DNA of 64,000 nt from Mycolicibacterium litorale (GCF_014218295.1 NZ_AP023287.1:3596001-3660000); one strand, 5' to 3'; numbered from the stretch's first letter, positions 30,385 to 39,802 are shown. Notes: generated by a model from the sequence alone, not told the origin. Numbers and translations are program-made.

Positions 30385-31495
30385 GGCGGTGGGTCGCCAA
30401 CGTCTCCGCCACCACGTCGGCCATCTTCGCGCGGAACGCCTCCGGCGAGAAGTGTTCGGCGCGTTGCCGAATGGCGCCAGGGTCGAACAGACCGTTGTCG
30501 AAGGAGGCGAACGCCTCGGCGAAATTGGTGACGATCTCGGCGTCGGTGTGGCCGGTGACGAAGGTCCCGGTGACACCGTCGACGACGCTGTCGAGCGCGC
30601 CACCGACCCCGAGCGCGACCACCGGCGTGCCGCACGCCATGGCCTCGACGGGGGTGATGCCGAAGTCCTCCTCCCCCGGCATGACCATCGCCCTGGCGCG
30701 GCGGTAGAGGTCGCGGAACTCCTCGTTGGACACCCGGCCGAGGAAGGTGACGTCGCCGCCTTCGGCGAGCTTGCGGCATCGGGCGGCTTCCCGCCCGTCG
30801 CCGGCCACCACCAGCTTCACCCCGGCATTCACGGCCGCCCTGATGGCGATGTCCGGGCGCTTGTAGGCGACCAGGCGGCCGGCCAGCAGGAAGTAGTCGC
30901 CACGGGTCTGCGCCGCGTCCGGGGTGTAGAAGTCGATGTCGACCGGCGGGTGAACCACCCGGGCCTCGCGATTCCAGTGGTCCTTGATCCGCTGGGCCAC
31001 GGTGGTGCTGTTGGCCACGATCGAGGTGATCTTCGGGGCGGCGTCGAGTTCGACCGCGATCGCCAGCCGGGACAGCACGTCCAGCGCCAGGCGGCCGGGT
31101 AGCGACGGGGCCTCTTCGCGGCGCATCTTCTTGTCCCAGGCCCACCGTGCCGGGGAGTGCACGTACACGATCGTCGGTCTGGGCCCTGCGGCCTTGACCG
31201 CGGCGGCGGCGAAGGCGTGATGGCTGATGAGCACCGCGTCCGCCGAACCGAAGTCGCGGCGCCGCAACCAGCCCGGTACGAGCGGGAGCAACGGGGCATA
31301 GGTGCGGTAGCGCGCCGCGCGGTACGCCGACGACAGCGCTCCGGTCCGCACGCGTGCGCTGAACGGCGCGGTGACCCGGGGATCGACGATGGGGATGTGG
31401 ATCGGCGCATCGGGCCACTGCCGGGCGAATTCGGCGACGACGTTCTCCGAGCCGGCGATCTCGGTCAGTCGTTCGTGGACGATCGCGACCGTCAC
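30377..31495 (-). CDS. Glycosyltransferase, GT4 family (second)
   Basis: A 372-residue GT-B enzyme. The GTG at 31495 overlaps the upstream stop (GTGA). The N-terminus MTVAIVHERLTEIAGSENVV is the usual GT4 opening. The donor domain has LLAGRLVAYKRPDIAIRA (about residue 210) and the E-x7-E motif EEDFGITPVEAMACGTPVV (about 285), with a GVGGALDSVVDG tail typical of mannosyl- or rhamnosyl-type GT4 enzymes. It probably extends the lipid-linked repeat unit on the inner face of the membrane. It is not close in sequence to the other GT4 in the cluster, so the two probably add different sugars. Confidence 0.9.
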   Translation of the reverse strand: MTVAIVHERLTEIAGSENVVAEFARQWPDAPIHIPIVDPRVTAPFSARVRTGALSSAYRAARYRTYAPLLPLVPGWLRRRDFGSADAVLISHHAFAAAAVKAAGPRPTIVYVHSPARWAWDKKMRREEAPSLPGRLALDVLSRLAIAVELDAAPKITSIVANSTTVAQRIKDHWNREARVVHPPVDIDFYTPDAAQTRGDYFLLAGRLVAYKRPDIAIRAAVNAGVKLVVAGDGREAARCRKLAEGGDVTFLGRVSNEEFRDLYRRARAMVMPGEEDFGITPVEAMACGTPVVALGVGGALDSVVDGVTGTFVTGHTDAEIVTNFAEAFASFDNGLFDPGAIRQRAEHFSPEAFRAKMADVVAETLATHRHG

Positions 31496-32757
31496 TGCAT
31501 ACTCCGCTCGTCGCTCGGCTGTGGTGAAGGTGGTGAATCCGGTTGGCGTCTCGGCAGCAGCGCGCCGAGCGCCCTGCGGTAGGTGAACACCGCCACCACG
31601 GGCGCCTCGCCGGCGGCGGTCGCCGCCCGCAGCGCCACCGCCTGTTCGGAGGTGTCGCCGTCGAGCCGGGCCACCAGCACGATGGCGCTCGCCGCGCCGA
31701 CCGCGGCCGGTGTGAGCGCCGCATCGCCGACCACTCCGCCGTCGACCACCCGCGCGGCATACGGCTCCGCCGCGCGCTCGGCCGCCCACTGCTCGAGCAG
31801 CGTGGCGACCACGGCGCTGCCCGAGGACGCGGATGCCCCGACGACGAGGATCTCCCCTCCCCGCACGGTCGACGGGATCTGCGAGTAGAGGGTCCTGGCG
31901 AGTCGAAGCTGCTCGTCGTCGTGCCGGCCACCGGGGGGTGTGGCGCCGAGATCGACGGCGGGCAGCAGCACACCGTCGACGCTGTCGGTCAGCGTGGCCG
32001 CCATCGCGCCGCGCCCTGAACGCCGCCGTCGCGCCAGCAGCACCGCCACCGCACCCGCGCCGCCGACCAGCCCGCCGAGGAACACCCCGATCAGCCACTG
32101 GCCGGAGCTGGGGTGGTTCGGTGTCGGCGGTTGCACGACCAGCAACGTGGCGGCCTCCTCGGCCTGAAGTTCGACGCTCTCCCGCAACCGGGCGAGTTCC
32201 TGCATCCTCGGGACGTCCGCGGTGTCCCGCTGCTGCCACTGCGTGAGCGCGGGGAGGATGGCGCGGAGTTGCTCGTCGACGCGCTGTGCGAGCTCCTGGC
32301 GATACAGGTCGATCGCCACCTGGACGGTTCTCATCGCCTCCTCGCGGGATTTGCTGCTGGTGCTGATCGTGACGACGGCCGACTCGCTGGCTTGTGCGAC
32401 GTTGAGGACCGCCGGCTCGTCCAGCGCCATTTTCCTGGCGACGGCCTGGGCGAAACCCTCGCCGGACAGATAGGCGATTTCGCCGCCGACGAAATTGCTC
32501 GTATTGCCCTGGTTGTCCGGCGTCACCTGACTCGCCCCTGCCGCGATCGCGGTCAGGTCCGCCGGATTCTGTAGACGCACAAAGGCTGTCGCGGTCGTAT
32601 CGGATCCCAGTGCCGCGAACGCCGCACCGCCGACCAGCGCACCAGCGCAGAGCCCGACGAGCGCGGCCACGATGAGTTTTGTTCGCACCAGGCGCGATTC
32701 CAGCGAAGAAATCAACCCGACCGCGGGCGCCGGAACCCTCGACACATTGGCAGACAA
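31492..32757 (-). CDS. Wzz-like chain-length protein with degenerate ATPase half
   Basis: A 421-residue protein. Transmembrane segment 1 is about residues 28-50, a mostly helical external domain (about 51-215) follows, and transmembrane segment 2 is about 220-242. A cytoplasmic half (about 245-400) then resembles the tyrosine-kinase/ExoP ATPase fold. Where Walker A should be, it reads VVGASASSGSAVVATLL, with no Lys, and no clear Walker B is seen. The C-terminus lacks a Tyr cluster. It probably sets chain length without kinase activity. The start is TTG at 32757; the GTG at 32745 is possible. It is the first gene of the Wzz-GT-Wzx-Wzy run. Confidence 0.75.
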   Translation of the reverse strand: MSANVSRVPAPAVGLISSLESRLVRTKLIVAALVGLCAGALVGGAAFAALGSDTTATAFVRLQNPADLTAIAAGASQVTPDNQGNTSNFVGGEIAYLSGEGFAQAVARKMALDEPAVLNVAQASESAVVTISTSSKSREEAMRTVQVAIDLYRQELAQRVDEQLRAILPALTQWQQRDTADVPRMQELARLRESVELQAEEAATLLVVQPPTPNHPSSGQWLIGVFLGGLVGGAGAVAVLLARRRRSGRGAMAATLTDSVDGVLLPAVDLGATPPGGRHDDEQLRLARTLYSQIPSTVRGGEILVVGASASSGSAVVATLLEQWAAERAAEPYAARVVDGGVVGDAALTPAAVGAASAIVLVARLDGDTSEQAVALRAATAAGEAPVVAVFTYRRALGALLPRRQPDSPPSPQPSDERSMQ

Positions 32758-32972
32758 CTCCGCGGCACTCCGTCCTGACCCTCGATGCGACCAATATCGT
32801 AATGGCCCGGTTCCATTCGCCGGGCAGACTCAGTATCGGCGATGAACCAGTAAACACGTTGTCCCTTCAACAAGCTGGGCGGCGCGTCCCTCTTTTTGGG
32901 AAGGCGATTTGCCGGTAACGTCCGGCGCCAGGGGGTGACGAGGGAAGCCCACTGACTCGGAACTGGAGCGGC

Positions 32973-34946
32973 GTGTCTGTCGGGTTTACTCGTGCGATTG
33001 CCTGCCGAATCGTCAGCCTGTTCGTGTCGTTGACGGTGGTGACGGCGCTGTGTGCGCCGACCGCCGCGCAGGCCGCCCCGCTCAACGCCGACCCCTCCGC
33101 CGGCGGGGAGGTCGCGCTGCCGTGGCGCACCTTGGGTCTGCCCGGCGACCTCACCCTGGTCGGCGCCAATACCAATCAGGATTTCGCGCTGCCCGTGCCC
33201 ACGGGTTTCACACCCACCCGACTACGCGGATTGATCCACGCGCCGGTCGATTTCGGCGCCGGGTTCGTCGAGATCACCGACACCACCGGCAGATTCCTGG
33301 CGACGGTGAACCTGCCTGCCGTGGCACCGGATCAGGCCGTGGTGCCGTTCGACGTCGACATCTCCCCGGCGCGGGTGAGCGCAGGCGAGGTCGGGCTGTC
33401 GTTCACCGTGCGCGAAGCCGCGATCGCGGCCGACGACCGGTGCGGGTTGGGCGAACAGGTCGAGATCAGCGATCTCAGCACCGTGTTCGCCGGTATCGAA
33501 CCGGCGCCGACCACGGTGGCCTCCTTCTTTCCCCCTGTGCTGCAACGGCTGACGATCTACGCGCCGATCGACGCCGACGACGGCGAGGAGCAGGCCGTGC
33601 TCACGCTGGCGTCCGCGGTGGCGCGGATGTACCGGCCGCAGACCACCGCGATCACGGTGGTCAAGCAGCCCCGTGGCGCCGTACCGCCGGCGGCACCGCA
33701 GTTCACCCGAGCGGTCGTCGTCGAGAACGGAGATGCCGGGGTGGCCGTCGTCAACCCCGACACGGCCGACGTGTACCTGAAGCTGACCGGGCGCGGCGAC
33801 CAACTCGCCGCTCAGGCGTCGCTGGTGACCAACCAGGTGCAGTCGTTGGTGCAGGTGCCCGACGCGCGGGTCGACCAGGCCGGGTCCCGAGGCGACTCGG
33901 TGGGCGACGACCTGACGTTCGGGGCGTTGAACATGAACGGTGAGGGCTCGGTGCTGCGCACGTCGACGTTCACCGTCGGCGCCGACCGCGCCGCCCTGGG
34001 CGCCGGGCGCGTCGAGGGGCTGCAGGTGCACCTGCTCGCCACCCACACACCGGTACAGGCGCTGGACTCGGCTTCGGTGACGGTGAAAGTGAACGGGCAG
34101 GCGGTGCACACCGCCGCACTGGGCGACAGTGGCCGCGTCGACGCCGTGTTCGAGGTGCCGGGCCAATTCCTCGGGCAGCGAGTCAATTTCGACTTCGACC
34201 TGACGTACAGCCCGCGCCAGCTGTGTTCGCCGACCATCGCGCCGGTGAGCTTCCAGCTCGACCCGCGTTCGACGCTGACGGTGCGGCGCGGCGGCCCCCC
34301 GCTCGGCGGATTCGACGGGCTGCCTTCGGAATTCAGCCCGGAATTCCTCGTCGCGCTCGACGGCAGCAATCCCAATCAGCTGCACTACGCGACGCAGGTG
34401 ATCGCCGACATCGCCCAGCGAACCGATACCACGCTGATGCCGCGTGTCGTCGACGTGAACGCCGCGGCCGACGCCGGTATGGGCGCCCTGATCGTCGCCA
34501 ATGCCGCCACCATCGAGCAGACCTCGCTGCGGCCACCCGTCGGCGGTGAGAGCTCCGAGGTCCAGGTGGATCTGCGCGACCAGCTTCGGGCCCAGATCAA
34601 TCGTGGCCTTGGCTCGATCCAGGCGTTCGCCGACGCGCCGCGCGACCGCACGGTCGTTCTCGTGACGACCAGCGGGGCGTGGTCACTGGTCGAACCGCTC
34701 TTCGGCTACATCGATCAGCAGCCGGACGGCTGGTCCAGCCTCACCGGCGACGTTCTGGCCGCCGGCGCGGAGGGCCGCGTCACCAACCTGACCATCGGGG
34801 CCGGCGACAGCGCACCGGCCGCTCCGCGAGACACCGGCGACCGGCAGGTATGGGCCGCCGTCGGCGCCGGGATCGTCGTCCTCATCGCGCTCGCGGCGGG
34901 CGCGGCGGTGTGGTGGCGGAGCCGCCGCGGAGCGGCCCAGCGCTGA
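32973..34946 (+). CDS. BcsB-like membrane-anchored extracytoplasmic protein
   Basis: A 657-residue protein with a signal peptide (residues about 1-34, cleavage near AQA) and a C-terminal membrane helix (about 628-648) ending WWRSRRGAAQR. The large extracytoplasmic part resembles BcsB, the periplasmic partner of cellulose synthase (for example FFPPVLQRLTIYAP near residue 190, and a conserved Cys pair region). BcsB normally escorts glucan emerging from BcsA, but no BcsA/GT2 gene is in the window, so it may bind the heteropolymer made here. The GTG start follows GGAG. It is divergent from the wzz-like gene across 215 bp that should hold both promoters. Confidence 0.68.
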   Translation: MSVGFTRAIACRIVSLFVSLTVVTALCAPTAAQAAPLNADPSAGGEVALPWRTLGLPGDLTLVGANTNQDFALPVPTGFTPTRLRGLIHAPVDFGAGFVEITDTTGRFLATVNLPAVAPDQAVVPFDVDISPARVSAGEVGLSFTVREAAIAADDRCGLGEQVEISDLSTVFAGIEPAPTTVASFFPPVLQRLTIYAPIDADDGEEQAVLTLASAVARMYRPQTTAITVVKQPRGAVPPAAPQFTRAVVVENGDAGVAVVNPDTADVYLKLTGRGDQLAAQASLVTNQVQSLVQVPDARVDQAGSRGDSVGDDLTFGALNMNGEGSVLRTSTFTVGADRAALGAGRVEGLQVHLLATHTPVQALDSASVTVKVNGQAVHTAALGDSGRVDAVFEVPGQFLGQRVNFDFDLTYSPRQLCSPTIAPVSFQLDPRSTLTVRRGGPPLGGFDGLPSEFSPEFLVALDGSNPNQLHYATQVIADIAQRTDTTLMPRVVDVNAAADAGMGALIVANAATIEQTSLRPPVGGESSEVQVDLRDQLRAQINRGLGSIQAFADAPRDRTVVLVTTSGAWSLVEPLFGYIDQQPDGWSSLTGDVLAAGAEGRVTNLTIGAGDSAPAAPRDTGDRQVWAAVGAGIVVLIALAAGAAVWWRSRRGAAQR

Positions 34947-34960
34947 GCCGGCGCGGCCGC

Positions 34961-37117
34961 TCAGCTGGCGACGGCCTCGCCCGCGAGCTTCCGCACCTCC
35001 ACGAGGTTGTCGCCGTAGACACCCGCGTTGCCGAGCCCGCAGTGCCGGTCGGCGGTGATCGCGTTGACCGTCGTTCGGGATCCGCCGCCCTGCCAGTGCC
35101 CGACGTTGGCCATGACGAGCCCCGGCATCAGGTCCGGCTCGTAGGCGGCCGGGCCCACGAAGGATCCACGGTCGTTGAACACCCGCACCATCTCACCCTC
35201 GGCGATACCGCGGGCGGCGGCGTCGTCGGGATGGATGAAGACCCGCTGGCCGCCCTGGACGCGCTGCTTGTCCGGGGCGTTGCCGTACTGGCTGTTGAGG
35301 AACGCATGCGGCTTCGGAGAGATGATGGCTAGCGGGTACCGTTGCGCCAGCTCCGGATTCGACTGCGGTGATTCGAACGGGGGCACATAGTCCGGCACCG
35401 GGTCGACATATCCGCCGGGCTGCATTCCCTCGTACATCGACCGCCACACCGGAACCACGAAGTTGCCGCCCTCGGCGAGGCTGGACTTGAACTCGCATTT
35501 GCCCGACGGTGTGGGGAAGTTGCCCTCGGCGTGCGGCGCCCGGGTGTCCGGTGTTCCGACATTCAGCCGCATCCACCCGACCTCCTCGAGCTTCTCGTAG
35601 GTGATGCCCTGCAGCGCCGGCGCCTCCCAGTCGTGGAAGTCGATCAGCATCTGGCGGTCGGTGCGGTTCCAGTACGCCATCGACTCCTCGTCGAACTCCA
35701 TCGTTTTGGCCAGCCGACGGAACAGTTCGACGTTGGGGATGGCTTCACCTGGCGGTGCGATCGCCGGTTGGTTGAGTGAGATGTAGAGGTGTCCCCAGGT
35801 CACCATGATGTCGAGTTGTTCGGCCTGCATGGTCGCCGGGAGCACCAGATCGGCGTACTTGGCGGTGTCGGTGATGAAGTGCTCGCTGACGACGGTGAAG
35901 AGGTCCTCGCGCATCAGCCCGCGCATCGTCTTCTCCTGCGCGGGGCCCTGGGACACCGGATTCGAGTTGTACACGAACAGCGACTTGATCGGCGGGTCGA
36001 GCTCGAGTTCACCGGTGAGCGCCATCCCGAGGTCGAGTTCGTTGACCACACGCGTGCCCTCGGGGATCCACTGCGGCATGCAGATCTTGTCGAAGCTGGT
36101 CGGGAACTCCCAGATCGGCATCTCCATCGTCCCGCCGCCGACGTGACGCCACGCCCCGACGAGTGCGGGCAGACAGGTGATGGCGCGGATCGCCTGTCCC
36201 CCACCGCGGCTGCGCTCCAGCGCCACTCCCTGACGGATCGCCGCCGGCTGGCTGGTGGCGTACTCGCGCGCGAGCGTGCGCACGTCGTCGGCGGGCACCC
36301 CGGTGATCTCCTCCACCCGTTCGGGTGGGTACTTCGCGGCGCGGGCGGCGAGTTCCTCGAAGCCCACCGTGTACTTCTCGACGTAGTCGGTGTCGGTGAG
36401 CCCCTGGGCGATGATCTCGTGGATCATCCCCATCGCGAGAGCGCCGTCGGTTCCGGGACGGACGCGGATGTGCCAGTCCGCCTGCCGCGCGGTCCGATTG
36501 CGCACCGGATCGATGACGACGATCTTCGCGCCGTTCTTCTTGCGCGCCTCGAGCAGGAACGGCCAGCCGTGCAGGTTCGTGCTGGTCATGTTCATGCCCC
36601 ACACGATGATGTACTTCGAGTGCGCCATCGACTCGACGTCGAGGCCACCCGACCCGCCGACCGTCATGTGCCACGCCGTCGAGGAGCCGGACTCGCAGTA
36701 GGTCTTCTCCGCCACCGTCGACCCCAGCCGGTTGAAGAACGCGTCGCCGGCGGTCAACCCGTTGAGCACGCCCTGGTGGCCGAGATAGGCGTGCGGCATG
36801 ATCGCCTGGCTGCCGTACTCGTCGATGATCGCCGTCCACCGCCGCTTGATCTCCGCCAGCGCGTCGTCCCACGAGATGCGCTCGAACGCACCCGAACCCT
36901 TCGGGCCCACCCGGCGCATCGGGTAGAGCAGGCGGTCGGACTGGTAGTGGTGTTCGTGGAAGTTCTTGACCTTGACGCACAGGTTGCCCTTGGTCATCGG
37001 ATGGTTCGGATCACCTTGGACGTCAACGAGTTTGCCGTCCTCGACGTGGTAGAGCATCGCGCACGTGTCCGGGCAGTCGTGCGGGCACGCACCACGCACG
37101 ATGGTCAGTTCCTTCAC
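34961..37117 (-). CDS. Molybdopterin-dependent oxidoreductase (DMSO-reductase family)
   Basis: A 718-residue bis-MGD enzyme. The N-terminal [4Fe-4S] motif is C-x3-C-x3-C (ACPHDCPDTC, residues about 10-19) with the fourth Cys in KGNLCVKV. The Mo-ligand region reads KTYCESGSS (about residue 148), so a Cys ligand is plausible. The cofactor-binding C-terminal domain starts near ISPKPHAFLNSQYGN. There is no signal peptide, so it is probably cytosolic; no electron-transfer subunit is adjacent. The GTG at 37117 has GAGG upstream and is preferred to the longer frame. The substrate is unknown; thiosulfate/polysulfide-type and acetylene-hydratase-like members share this layout. Confidence 0.85.
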   Translation of the reverse strand: MKELTIVRGACPHDCPDTCAMLYHVEDGKLVDVQGDPNHPMTKGNLCVKVKNFHEHHYQSDRLLYPMRRVGPKGSGAFERISWDDALAEIKRRWTAIIDEYGSQAIMPHAYLGHQGVLNGLTAGDAFFNRLGSTVAEKTYCESGSSTAWHMTVGGSGGLDVESMAHSKYIIVWGMNMTSTNLHGWPFLLEARKKNGAKIVVIDPVRNRTARQADWHIRVRPGTDGALAMGMIHEIIAQGLTDTDYVEKYTVGFEELAARAAKYPPERVEEITGVPADDVRTLAREYATSQPAAIRQGVALERSRGGGQAIRAITCLPALVGAWRHVGGGTMEMPIWEFPTSFDKICMPQWIPEGTRVVNELDLGMALTGELELDPPIKSLFVYNSNPVSQGPAQEKTMRGLMREDLFTVVSEHFITDTAKYADLVLPATMQAEQLDIMVTWGHLYISLNQPAIAPPGEAIPNVELFRRLAKTMEFDEESMAYWNRTDRQMLIDFHDWEAPALQGITYEKLEEVGWMRLNVGTPDTRAPHAEGNFPTPSGKCEFKSSLAEGGNFVVPVWRSMYEGMQPGGYVDPVPDYVPPFESPQSNPELAQRYPLAIISPKPHAFLNSQYGNAPDKQRVQGGQRVFIHPDDAAARGIAEGEMVRVFNDRGSFVGPAAYEPDLMPGLVMANVGHWQGGGSRTTVNAITADRHCGLGNAGVYGDNLVEVRKLAGEAVAS

Positions 37118-37267
37118 GGGGGTCCTCCTGGGCTGAGGTGGGTGACTCCAGTTAGGACGAGGTTTGTGGCCCGGCAATTGCACGCACATTAAGCTGCTGT
37201 GACTCGTGGGGGCCTCCGCCGATTTCGCGCGGCGCGAACGGAATGGGCAGGTCGGTACCCTGGACGC

Positions 37268-38257
37268 ATGAACGGCGTTCTGCTCGTCCTGATCATCGTG
37301 GTCGTCGCCGCGCTCGCGCTGGCGGTCTACAGCTCCTCGAAGGCGTCGGGCCGGCGGACCGCCGAGTCACTGGCCGATGCCAAGGCCGACGCCCGGCGGG
37401 TGATCGAGCGGCTCGGCGGCCAGGTGCTCAACCTCACCGGCACCGACGAGGCGTCCAAACAGGCGCTGGCCGACGCGTCGGAGCGCTACACCGCCGCGTC
37501 GTCGCAGATCGAGCAGGCCACCTCCGCGCGGCAGGCCGAACTGGCCAAGGAGAGCGCGATCGAAGGCCTGTACTACGTGCGCGCCGCGCGCACCGCGATG
37601 GGGATGGACCCCGGTCCGGAGCTCGAGACGCTCGCCGGCCAGCGCTCGGCCGGTGCGGTCACCGAGGACCGCCGCGTGCAGTTCGAGGGCAGGGAGATCG
37701 AAGCGTCACCGACGCCGTCGCAGCGCACCCCGAACTACTACCCCGGCGGCCGGGTGGCCGGCCGTCCGGTGCCGGCCGGCTGGTACTCCGAACCGTGGTG
37801 GAAGCCGGCCCTGGTCGCCGGCGCGTGGGGCCTCGGCTCGGTGCTGCTGTTCGACGCGTTGTTCTCCGGAATGCACGGCAGCGGCTACGAGCAGGGCTTC
37901 GCGCAGGGCTACGACCAGGGCTATGACCAGGGCTTCGATCAGGGCCAGGACCCCGGATTCGACGGCGGCGGCGACGGTGGCGGCTGGGACAGTGGTGGCG
38001 ACGGCGGCGGCTGGGGCGATTTCGGGGGCGGGGACTTCGGGGCGGGGACTTCGGCGGGTTCTAGCCGCCCCCGCTCAGATTCGGCTTTCGAGCCGCGCCG
38101 ACACCCCGGCCTCCTGCAGGTCCAGCCGTTCCAGCATCGCGCGGACCGCCTCGTCCTCGATGCGGCCGGCGTCCCGTTCGGCGATCAGCGCGTTGCGCTG
38201 TGCGCACAACACGTCGCGGTAGAGCTGCGAGAACACCTCCGCGCGCGGCGTGTGTGA
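37268..38257 (+). CDS. DUF1542-like membrane protein, apparently frameshifted near its 3' end
   Basis: A single N-terminal membrane helix (residues about 4-19) is followed by a helical/coiled region (RRTAESLADAKADARRVIERL to about 105). A Pro/Tyr region with a second hydrophobic stretch comes next (about 180-195), then a Gln/Gly/Asp-rich tail (YDQGYDQGFDQG, then GGGWGDFGGGDFG). The frame as read runs to 38257, deep into the antiporter gene on the other strand. A one-base insertion at the G-run 38039-38042 would give GGGDFGGF and then stop at TAG 38062-38064, 11 bp before the antiporter stop. The true product is therefore probably about 265 residues. Function is unknown. Confidence 0.7.
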   Translation: MNGVLLVLIIVVVAALALAVYSSSKASGRRTAESLADAKADARRVIERLGGQVLNLTGTDEASKQALADASERYTAASSQIEQATSARQAELAKESAIEGLYYVRAARTAMGMDPGPELETLAGQRSAGAVTEDRRVQFEGREIEASPTPSQRTPNYYPGGRVAGRPVPAGWYSEPWWKPALVAGAWGLGSVLLFDALFSGMHGSGYEQGFAQGYDQGYDQGFDQGQDPGFDGGGDGGGWDSGGDGGGWGDFGGGDFGAGTSAGSSRPRSDSAFEPRRHPGLLQVQPFQHRADRLVLDAAGVPFGDQRVALCAQHVAVELREHLRARRV

Positions 38258-39757
38258 TTCCGGATCGGGCATCTCGTCGGCGTCCTGCGCGTGCCGGGCG
38301 ATCGTCTGCCGGATGTTGGCCAACGTCGCGGCGTCGAGTCCGGGCGGCGGGGCGTCGGTGAAGCGGGTCAGCACCTCGTCGGCGGCCGCGTGCACCACCT
38401 GTTCGGCCTTACGTGTCTCCGCCTCGTCGGACTGCAGGTCCTGAACGAAAGACGGTTGCAGCCAACGGATCAGCAACGGCAGCGTCCACCCCTGCAGCAG
38501 CAGCGTGCCGACGCTGACGGCGAAGGCGATCGCCTGGATCGTGGCGCGTTCGGGGAACGGCTCACCGTCGACCGTCGTCAACGGTAGGCCCGATGCGGCG
38601 GCCAGCGTGACCACCCCGCGCATCCCGGTCCACGACACGACGACGTTCTCCTGCCACGTCATCGACCTCCGGTCGGCCAGCGCCGACAGCCGCCCCTGGC
38701 CACCTCGTCGTCGCACCCCCAGTGCCCCACGGCCGCCCTCCTCGGGAACCGGAACGCTGAACCTGGACTCCACCTTGCGCGACAGCACCCCGCGGCCGAA
38801 CATGACGAACACGCACACCGGCCGGATCAGCAGCACCACCAGCAGCACGACGAGGGACGCCACCGCCACCTCGGCCAGCGACTCGTGCGCCTCGTTGAGG
38901 TCCTCGAGCACGAACCGCAGCTGCAGTCCGATGTAGGCGAACACGAACGCCTCGAGCATCACGTCGACCGAGTTCCACACGTACCGTTCCTGCAGCCGAG
39001 TCTGGTAGCCGGCGTCGAGTGAGCCGTGGCCGACGACGAATCCGGCGACCACGACGGCCAGCACCCCGGAGGCGTGCAGGTGCTCGGCACAGATGAACGC
39101 CGCGAACGGGACCACCAGACCCTGGATGGTCTCGAGGCCGGGGTTGGCCAGCCGGCGCCGGATCCACAACGTGACGAAACCCAGCGGGGCCCCGACGAGC
39201 GGGCCGAGCACCGCGCTGTACGAGAACAGCAGCACCGGGTTCTCGATGAACGCGCGGCTGGCCGCCACCTGCGCCACCGCGATCGAGAACAGCGACAGCG
39301 CGGCGGCGTCGTTGACCAAGCTCTCGCCGGTCAGTATCGCCATCACCTTCTTCGGCAGCCCGAGCCGGCGGCCCACCGCGACGGCGGTCACCGCGTCCGG
39401 CGGCGCCACGACCGCACCGAGGATCAGCGCGACACCGAAGGTCAGCGACGGCACCAGCCAGGACGCCAACCCGGCGACCGCGAACGTGGTGATGACCACC
39501 AGCCCGACCCCGAGGCCGAGGATCGGTTTGATGTTGCGCAGGAACGTCGGGAACGAGAAGTTCAGCGCGGCCGAGTACAGCAGCGGCGGCAGCACCACCG
39601 ACAGCAGCACCTCGGAGTCCAGTTCGACACCGTTGAAGTCCGGCATGAACGACACCGCGAACCCGACGACGACCAGGACGAGGGCGGGTTCCAGACCGCG
39701 GCGGTGGGCGATGGCGGTGACCACGATGGCGCCGACGACGACGAGGATCAATTCCAC
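38075..39757 (-). CDS. Na+/H+ antiporter (CPA1 family)
   Basis: A 560-residue cation/proton exchanger with about 12 membrane segments (residues 1-420). LGAVVAPPDAVTAVAVGRRLGLP and ILTGESLVNDAAALSLF (about residues 113-160) carry the ND pair typical of electroneutral or electrogenic CPA1 exchangers. The last 130 residues form a soluble helical tail. The GTG start at 39757 lies 45 bp beyond the nei stop, so it may be the last member of the leftward rpiB-nei run. It probably exports Na+ (or K+) in exchange for H+ for pH and salt homeostasis. Confidence 0.9.
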   Translation of the reverse strand: MELILVVVGAIVVTAIAHRRGLEPALVLVVVGFAVSFMPDFNGVELDSEVLLSVVLPPLLYSAALNFSFPTFLRNIKPILGLGVGLVVITTFAVAGLASWLVPSLTFGVALILGAVVAPPDAVTAVAVGRRLGLPKKVMAILTGESLVNDAAALSLFSIAVAQVAASRAFIENPVLLFSYSAVLGPLVGAPLGFVTLWIRRRLANPGLETIQGLVVPFAAFICAEHLHASGVLAVVVAGFVVGHGSLDAGYQTRLQERYVWNSVDVMLEAFVFAYIGLQLRFVLEDLNEAHESLAEVAVASLVVLLVVLLIRPVCVFVMFGRGVLSRKVESRFSVPVPEEGGRGALGVRRRGGQGRLSALADRRSMTWQENVVVSWTGMRGVVTLAAASGLPLTTVDGEPFPERATIQAIAFAVSVGTLLLQGWTLPLLIRWLQPSFVQDLQSDEAETRKAEQVVHAAADEVLTRFTDAPPPGLDAATLANIRQTIARHAQDADEMPDPESHTPRAEVFSQLYRDVLCAQRNALIAERDAGRIEDEAVRAMLERLDLQEAGVSARLESRI

Positions 39758-39802
39758 CGGGAGATTGTCGCCGCTGACCGCGACCCGCGCCGCGCTACCC
39801 GC

